Source: Brienomyrus brachyistius
Lineage: Eukaryota; Chordata; Actinopteri; Osteoglossiformes; Mormyridae
Direction: 5' to 3'
Assembly: GCF_023856365.1 (NCBI RefSeq)
Contig: NC_064538.1
Location: 12,866,435 to 12,930,434, forward strand
Length of the DNA: 64,000 nucleotides
Position numbers and translations under genes: made by a program. Below are positions 48,201 to 57,200 of the stretch, in pieces (position 1 is the stretch's first letter; every line of letters begins with the position of its first letter). The notes under the pieces are model-generated. The model was not told the origin of the DNA. It saw only the letters and a program-made list of their open reading frames with translations, and did not search any database.

Positions 48201-51200
48201 AAAATAAAGAGGGAATAATGGACATAGAGGTTAGTAGCTAAAGAGCCCCCAAAAGCACGGCAGGGCCAGCAAGAAAACGAACCGCAAACAGGCAGACTGT
48301 CATAAGAGGTCATTATCGCATACAAGCACTACTCGATCCTAAGAGCAGAAAATTACACACGCGCCATGGAAACGGAAGGGAGGGAAGTGGCCACAAACAC
48401 AGAGATGAGCCCAGAGAGTATCAACAGCACTCCGGGCCTGTTAATCAGGACAATGTCAGCGCTCTCCCATCGTCCATTAAGAGTTCGTTAAGCCCCGAAT
48501 GGCAACACTAAAGCTTCCGTTCAGCAGTACGCGGCATAAGGAGAGACGGAGCAGAAAGCTCTGACAGAGATATATACACTGATCGGCCATATTATTATAA
48601 TATTGTAACATAAGGATCCCAGCACCCCATGCGTATCAATGAGCCGTAGCCCATGACCCTATCACTGGTTCACCTGTTGGCATTTCTTGGACCACTTTGG
48701 GTAGGTACTGACCACTACATAATGCTCACCCATTTTTCCTGCTATCAATCCATCAGGTTTAAGAACTGACTGTTCACTTGCTTAATATCTAATGTTACCC
48801 TAGATGTGTTTAAGATGTAATCAGGGTTATTCACTTCACCTGCCAGTGATTTTCATGCCATGGCTGATCGGTGTACTGTATCTGAATCGGTTACTGCCAA
48901 TGATTTTGTCATTTTAGCTAATCTGCTTCTTGGCTCCCCTGGCAGTTTTCTTTAAAATCTGTTGTCCATCTATAATTAGTCACTGTTTACTGTGAGTCCA
49001 CATTTTTCTAGACTACAAACACATAAATTTTCATGTCTGAGATGAAAAGAGAAAACCAGAGTGATAAGCAGAGTTTAGCTTTCTAAGTGGAAATACTAGA
49101 GAGGAAGAAATTATTTTCTTATTATCGAGAAGCCCCCTTGGAACAGTAGTTAGCTGTCTGAAATATCACTGGCATTCAGTAAGTAAAATTTATCTTGAAA
49201 GTGAGCATAGAAGACGACTGGCTCAAAATACTGCTCACGAGTTTGCACGAGATGGGTGGTTTGGTCATAATGCATCTGATGCTCTCTGAATGGGTGTCTA
49301 TAGCATTAGTGTCACAATGTCTGGAGATATTTTTTGCTCCCCGTTCCCCTCGCCCGTCCTGTAAGGTCCCCGTTCCCCTCGCCCGTCCTGTAAGGTCCCC
49401 GTTCCCCTCGCCCGTCCTGTAAGGTCCCCGTTCCCCTCGCCCGTCCTGTAAGGTCCCCGTTCCCCTCGCCCGTCCTGTAAGGTCCCCGTTCCCCTCGCCC
49501 GTCTTGTAAGGTCCCCGTTCCCCTCGCCCGTCCTGTAAGGTCCCCGTTCCCCTCGCCCGTCCTGTAAGGTCCCCGTTCCCCTCGCCCGTCCTGTAAGGTC
49601 CCCGTTCCCCTCGCCCGTCCTGTAAGGTCCCCTTCTCTTTACTTGTCCTTTAAGGCACTGTTCCCCTTTCCTGTCCTATAAGGTTGCCCCTTTAAGGTCC
49701 CCATACCCCTGACTCATCCCTTAAGTTCCCCATTCTCCTCACCCGTCCATTAAGGTCCCCTTCCCTTTTCCCATCCTTTAAGGCTCCTATTCCCCTCATC
49801 TGTCCTTTAAATGATCCATTCCCCTTGCCTCGTTAGGGTCCTATTCCCCTCACCCGTCCTGTATGGTCCCTGGTCCCCTTGTCCGTCCTTTAAGGGATCC
49901 ATTCCCCTTGCCCCTTTAAGGTCCCCATTCCCCTCACCTATCCTATAAGGTCCCCATTCCCCTCACCCGTCCTTTAAGGTCCCCTTCCCTTTTCCCATCC
50001 TTTAAGGCTCCTATTCCCCTTGTCCGTCCTTTAAGGGATCCATTCCCCTTGCCCCGTTAGGGTCCTATTCCCCTCACCCATCCTATAAGGTCCCCATTCC
50101 CCTCACCCGTCCTTTAAGGTCCCCTTCCCTTTGCCCATACTTTAAGGCTCCTATTCCCCTCAACCATCCTTTAAGGTCCCCATTCCCTTCGTCCCTTTAG
50201 GGTCCCCATATCCCTCGCCCATCCTTTAAGCTCCCCGTTCCTTGCCTGTCCTGTAAGGTCCCCGTTCCCCTCATCTGTCCTGTAAGGTCTCTGTTCCCCT
50301 CCTGTATCCTTTAAGCTCCCCATTCCCCTCATCTGTCCTGTAAGGTAATCATTCCCCTCGTCCATCCTGTAAGGTCCCCATTCCCTTCCTGCATCCTTTA
50401 AGCTCCCCGTTCCCCTTGCCTGTCCTGCAAGGTTCCTGTTCCCTTTGCCCGTCCCTTAAGACCTCGTTTCACTTGCCTGTCCATTAAGGTTCCCATTCCA
50501 CTCATCTGTACTTTAAGGGCTCTGTTCCCCTTGCTCATCTTTTAAAGTCCCTGTTCCCCACACCCGTCCTTTAATCTTTAATATTTCTAAATCCCATCTG
50601 TCTCCCTCCCCTTTTCTGTCTGTATGGAACAAGAAGCAAAAAGCAAGCTTTTTAATTAAGGATTTAGTGAATGCTAGTCTGCCTGGGCAATCTCATTAAA
50701 ACAGCCTGGAGACTGACATGGTCCGACACACATGCACACACATAGCACTCAGAGAAACAGACAGTCTGGCTTATTCAGATGCTCAGTGAAACATTATAAT
50801 TATAAAATAATTCATAATTATGAGATAGTTCATAATTATAAGTAGAAATCATCCAAGGTATATGCCACCCAGAGCTGCATCCACACTCTGCTTTTCAGAT
50901 ACAACAAGCGGTCGGCACACATAACATGTTCCTAGACAGGCAAATATTATGTTTTAGCAATTGCACTAGAGAAATGAGTGCAAATCAACATACTGTATAT
51001 TTTGCAATTGAATTTTTTTTTTGTTTTGTTTTCACCCTGTGCACCAGCAAACTATGGTTGTCAGAGGAAGAGATGGTTATACAAATAAACAGATAATGGT
51101 ACAGCGTCTGGAAAAATAACAGGATACTTTCTCGCTGACCATGCATGAGTGTGTGCATGGGCGTGTGTATGGGTGTGTGTATGGGTGTGTGCATGAGAGT

Positions 51201-54200
51201 ATACATGAATGTATACATGGATGCGTGCATGGGGGTGTGCATGAATGTATACATGGGTGTGTGTGTGCAGAGCTCATAAGCTACTGCTATATTACACAGT
51301 GCATGTGTAATATTGATACTCCAGTCATTTGTTAGCTGCGTGACAGCAAAGAGGAGTTATATCATCTCAGAGCGCGGACCGTGGCACGTCCCCCTCCGCC
51401 TGCCACTGGCCTTTTGAAATGACTGAATTTTAAATTAACACTCTTCTGTGCAGTCGACCAAAAAAAATGGATTTCAGCTCCTTCTGTCCACCGTCTTTGT
51501 TTCCATCTTCCTCGCTTTCAAAGCTGACATTTCGACTGAAATACAGATAGATTGGTTTGAATTTCATCTCAGTGCAAAACCTTTTTCAAAGTCACCACCA
51601 AAGCAGGGAGAGAGAAACGCACAAACACCTCAGCAGAGTAACATTCAGAGCAAGAAACTGTTAAATTAGGGAACAATTTCTGAAATTATTGTAAAATCAT
51701 ACAGGTTTGGCTGCATGATTTCATCCCACTTTGTACTAATGACAATCAAGTGCTTGAAAAGTTCCGGGACTCTTTCTGAGCCAAGCTTTACTTCCATACG
51801 ACTTCAATAGACAAAGCCCACTATCGGCTTCTTTACTTCATCGTAACTGAACCAAATGTAAACCTGCTTTTAGGTATAAAACTGGATTATGCCAAATCCA
51901 GTATACTCAAAGCCCCCCGCACCCCCGCCCCCGCTGTCACTTGGCTCTTACCCCCCTGCCAATAGATGCTCTTTCATTGTTTTTAAAGCAAAGATGAGTC
52001 ATTTCTGAGTGAATGATGGGGAGGACAGGATGGGGTGCAGCCTCTCCTCTCCTAACGCAGCATGTTCCCCTTGGCCCCCACCTCGGGCAGAGCGTGCTCT
52101 CCCAGCAGTTCCCCCTTGTTACCGTGCCGTACAGCGATATTTCTGCACTTCAGCTGTTTCTCTTGATCTCCTCGCCATAACAGTCTGTTTTTTTGGAATC
52201 CCAGCTTCTGTCCATCTGCCATGTATCTCGAGTATAATTACTGATTTGCTTTAAGCAGAGAGCGCTTTGCGTCAGTAAGTCGCCGCTGCCGTTGCTGTGC
52301 CCTGTGTCCGCTGAACTCCAATGTAGGCCAAGGCAGGAAATATTAGGATTTCTGTTCCTCCACCTTAGTGTTTCCCATTCTGGTCCTTGGGACCCACAGA
52401 CGACTTCCAGTAGGCGATGATGACTTTGCACTCAGGAGTAGCAGTAATGAGATATTACAGTGTTCATTATTACAGCTACGGCTAATCATTATCATAATAT
52501 GCTTAGTGATATGCTGCACCCAGCTTTACAGGGCATCATAGCGAAGGCTTCAGAGGGGCATTGACACCCTGGCAGATTCAGGGGGCCCAACACTTGACAG
52601 GGCCACTAGGAATATATAAAATTAAATGTGAAATTTAGTCTAGTTTGTTGACATTTTCTCTGAAGGCCCAGGGTTCTAGGTACACTGTTGTATCTTAGAA
52701 CAGACTCAGTGGTAAAATATTGAATATTACTGCCACCATGGCTGAACAACAGTACAGGATGTTCTCTATTTAATGTGCTTAACAGGCAGCAAAGTTCTGC
52801 AGCCTTATGGAAAGGTATGGCCTTGTAAGAGGTGACAGGCATATTTTAATATTTCTGTCATACTTTAATATTCAGAACTGCATAGCAAGAGAGCAGTGGG
52901 AGAGGCAGGGGAGATGAAGAGGGCCGGATGAAAGACAGGTAAGTTGTTCAAAGGGGGGGGGGGGGGGGGCAGAGATGGCAGGGGGTGGGGGGTAACGACG
53001 GAATGAGATGGGGAGTGCAGGATAAAAGGCGGCACAGGAGTGTAGCTTCGCATTTCCATGTTGTGTTATCATTCTAGGCTGCAGTGTATAAATGACTGTG
53101 ACGTCCCACCGGTGGCTGGAAAAGTGTGAGGGAATCAGACCTTAACTGCAGAAACGAGAGCAGACGTGGAGGATGGGGGATTCTCGTTTTCTATCCATCA
53201 TCAGCTGGTTAAGCCACACCTTACCTTCCGGTTCTATTGCTTTGCATTAATCATTAAAGTTCGCATCGTTTCATAAAGTTTCATAAAGTGGAGATTAATA
53301 CCTTCAAAAGTGTCACAATAATATCTCTGCGAGTAGCTGTAGGTCTGAAATGCTGCAGTGTTTCGCTGGTTGTGCCCAATGCAGCAGCACAAGCGATCAG
53401 CATCTGCTCCTGCTCTTTCCCTCTGCTCTCCTTTGCTCGTCACTATTTCCTGCTTGAATCTTCCCAGATCCACTACCAGCCAACCCTCTCGTCTATCCCT
53501 GCATATCCGCATTCACCCACTGGTGCAGCTTGCCAGGTCTCAGACATCTTTCGGCGTAAGGCGTAAGCTGTCTCTGGTCCTGCAGCTCTGACCTTCCCAT
53601 ATTTCCATGCGCACATCTGTATGCCTGAATCGTTCGAGGAACCTTCTCGCAAATGCAGAGTCTAAATGCAGATACTTGACAGAGCATTAGGCGGGAATTT
53701 CAGTTATGCGACAGCTGCAGTTAAGCACTGCACATGAAGAACGGAAAGTGGCACTCTCTTTAAGCAATATTACCCGGAAATTAGAGAGCGCGCCATGTGA
53801 TTATGTGATTTTTATCACTTCTGTGGAAACCATCCATCCATTTTCCAAACCACTTATCCTACTACTGGGTCGCGGGGGGTCCGGAGCCTATCCCGGAAGC
53901 AATGGGCACGAGGCAGGGAACAAACCAGGATGGGGGGCCAGCCCATCACAGGGCACACTCACACATCATTCATGCACACATGCACACCTATGGGCAATTT
54001 AGCAACTCCAATTAGCCTCAGCACCGGAGTACCCGGAGGAAACCCCACGACGACATGGGGAGAACATGCAAACTCCACACACATGTGACCAAGGCGGAGA
54101 CTCGAACCCTCAGGTCTCAGAGGTGTGAGGCAACAGTGCTAACCACTGCACCACCATGCCGCCCCCTCTGTGGAAACCAAAATAGAATAATACCTAAGAT

Positions 54201-57200
54201 AAGTTAATTTCTTCAAAATGTTATTGCACAATTATGGTCTATCTGTTCTTAGACCATGACCCACACCTGTGCATTCTCACAGTCCAGTGACCCCCTCCCA
54301 CATTCCCCCCCTGCTGTCCCACAGCCTCACCTCTCTGATAACTGACGATAGATGACAGGAACTCAATCCTAACCTCATAAAAATGTAACGCTGCTTGCAC
54401 ACGAGGTGGTTTGACCCAGACCAGAGCCTAATCTCTGCTGGAGACACTGGGAGGGTGACCGGTGACATTCCTGGAAAATGAGTGACACATAAGCCATAAT
54501 ACATAACTAAGAGGTTCTAGAGATTAATACCCCGGGGAGGATATGGGGATAGATGTTGTACCTCTAGAAGCCACCTGAATGTGATTGTGTGATACATATC
54601 AGACACTCGGAAACAGCTGCCTGTGAGTGTAAGAAGCCTAGGCACCGATGACAGACAGAAGGTACTTACGTCTTCAACATCTTGTGAACGAATTCTCGCA
54701 TAAACAATTCTCACAAGATCATACAAGCATTGTTTCTATTTTTATCCCCGTGTTGCTGTGGGTGCGCGCACCTTTTAGCGCGTTCATGGAGGGTACATAT
54801 CAGGGATCGTCACACGATCGCCCTTTGACTGCGGGTGTGTGTGTGTCTGTGTGTAAACACTGTATCGGTGTGTGTCAGGATGGCGAAACACATTAGTCTT
54901 GCTTAATGACTTCAGTTGCTGTGGTAACAGCATCCCATTGAGACAAATTTGACAGCCTGTGGTGGGAGCGAGAGAGGGAGAGGCCGCTGGAGAATAATGT
55001 CGGGGGGCTTAAGCACGGAAAAAAACACAACGGAGGAAGTGTAAGAACCTCTATGCCGTGCGGCCAGGCTGGTGTTCTGGTGCTGCTAAACCACTCCACA
55101 GCAGGCAGGTAGTCTGTGGTCATCGTAGTGGGTCAGGTCTGATCTTCCATCTTAAAAGTAATTTGCAGGGATACCCAGGATGCACATGCTGAAGAACCTG
55201 TACAGCATCCTTACTTTCATGATCTCCTGACAAATTAATTTTTTTTGCTAATTCAGTTACTTTTAAGCTAAATTAAACTGTGGAGCACATTTAGAAAAGC
55301 GGAAGAGAAAATGGGTTAGTATAAAATGTGCGTTCAGCAAAACGATCCTATTCATTTCCTTCTAGATTTGAAGAACACATCATCAATTTCTTTCAAACTA
55401 CTGCATTTGCAGTTGTTTTTTTTTTGGGGGGGGGGGGGGTGGGGATTATAACAGATGTTATTTGGCACCCATGTGTCACTGGATGATGCAGTGATGGGGA
55501 ACATCTGTATTTTATTCTGTATCCAGTCACAAACAAGACATTTCAGTGTATAACTGTAGCTTAACACCAAAAGGGATGAAATTCCAATAAAGAGCAGGTT
55601 GATATTTATACGATTCCTCAGACTCACAATTGAAATTCACCTTGAGGACTCTGCTGTAGTCAACTCATCTATAACAACACAGCCAGATGAAGGCAGAGGA
55701 GAGAATTCGGCAGACAGAGAGATAAATAGAAAAATTATGAACAGCAATGTGAGACGCAGGTGAACTGCTGTGGCTGCTTTCATTAGTGACTCCTTCCATA
55801 GCCGGACTATTTAAAACATCAGTTATACCTTCATATAGTATGTATCATATATTAATAATTCTGTGAATGTTACTGCTCTTGGTAAAGGATCACGTGATTT
55901 TTCGGGTGTTCTGTGTGATCTACAATCTAAAATTGAGCACAATATAGTAGAACCATGATTCTATAAATCAGTGGTTTTCAATCCTGTTCCTGGCCCCCAT
56001 CCCTGCCAGAATGTTTTCATTCCAACGCTACCTTAATCAGGTTTACATGCTCTTTAATAGGCTGATAATGGATGTGGCAGATCGAAGGCAGTGTGGGTTG
56101 GAATAAAAACATTCGAGGGGGTGGGTGCGGGGGGAGGTGTGGCAGGAACAGGATTGAAAACTACTGCTATAAACACACATATATATTTAATCAGTCTTAT
56201 TGCAAAGGTTCGTTTGCAGGTGGTTAAGAGCTGTGCGAGGAGGGGAGGGGAGGGGAGGGGAGGGGAGGGGAGGGGAGGGGAGGGGAGGGGAGGGGAGGGG
56301 CGGGGAGGGGAGGGGAGGGGAGGGGAGGGGCGGGGAGGGGAGGGGAGGGGAGGGGAGGGTCCTCCGCTCTGCTTTGTCTTGGACACAAGTTCTTCTGTAG
56401 CCTGTGCAGAGATTCTCCTGGGAAGGCCTCGGACCCCCCCCCCCGCACTCCCTTTGTGATGGAATGAGTGCTCCAAAAGGCATCCCCGTCCGTGGGCTTT
56501 TCAGTGCAGCTCTGTGATCAGCCGTTGCCGGCGGAAACACTGCGGACTGTTTCGTTTCCTTTGCATTTCCTTTGTGACAGTTCGTGCGCCGGCGAGCACA
56601 GAGGAGATGAGCTCCCATGAATACGTAGACTCGGTTGAGGAACATAAAGAACAAACAGTTTAGACGTGTTGTGCGCTAGGTTACATCCAGCACCCCTCCC
56701 CCATGCTGGAATACTGGGGGTACCAATTCAAATTCCAATTACTACACCTGATAAAGGAGAACAGACAGGGACAGACACAGTGCCTGCCAGCAGACACTCA
56801 TGTATCTCAAACAGTGGTTCACAGGCTGTTTCATTTCAAAGTATAATCTGTGAAATGTTTTCCTCAAGACGAAAACGACTAAAACGCAGACGCACATTCT
56901 AATTTTTCCTTCTCTTAGCATCTGCTGCTAGACCTGTAACCGTGGCAACGTAACTCTCTTGCTCTCAACTGCGTCGCAGAAAAATGGAAGGAGAGAGAAG
57001 GTAAAATATGGGCAATTTGAAAGTCTGCTCTCTATTGCTCATTCCCATTCCCTAATCATTCTATAACCTCTGATTGTACCACAACAGGTATTTCCTGAAT
57101 GCCACACTAGCTACGCACGCGATGCTCAGCCACACAATACCTGACAGACTCCCGATACTTTTTGCTGCACCACACTGTCTACAAAGATCAGGAGGAACCT

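Noticed and set aside
49337..50574. CRISPR-like array of regular 29-bp repeats
   Set aside because: Units are directly abutting with no unique spacers, no cas genes, and the host is a vertebrate.
56054..56654. Pro/Ser-rich and Gly/Glu/Arg-rich frames
   Set aside because: Translation of the GGGGA array.
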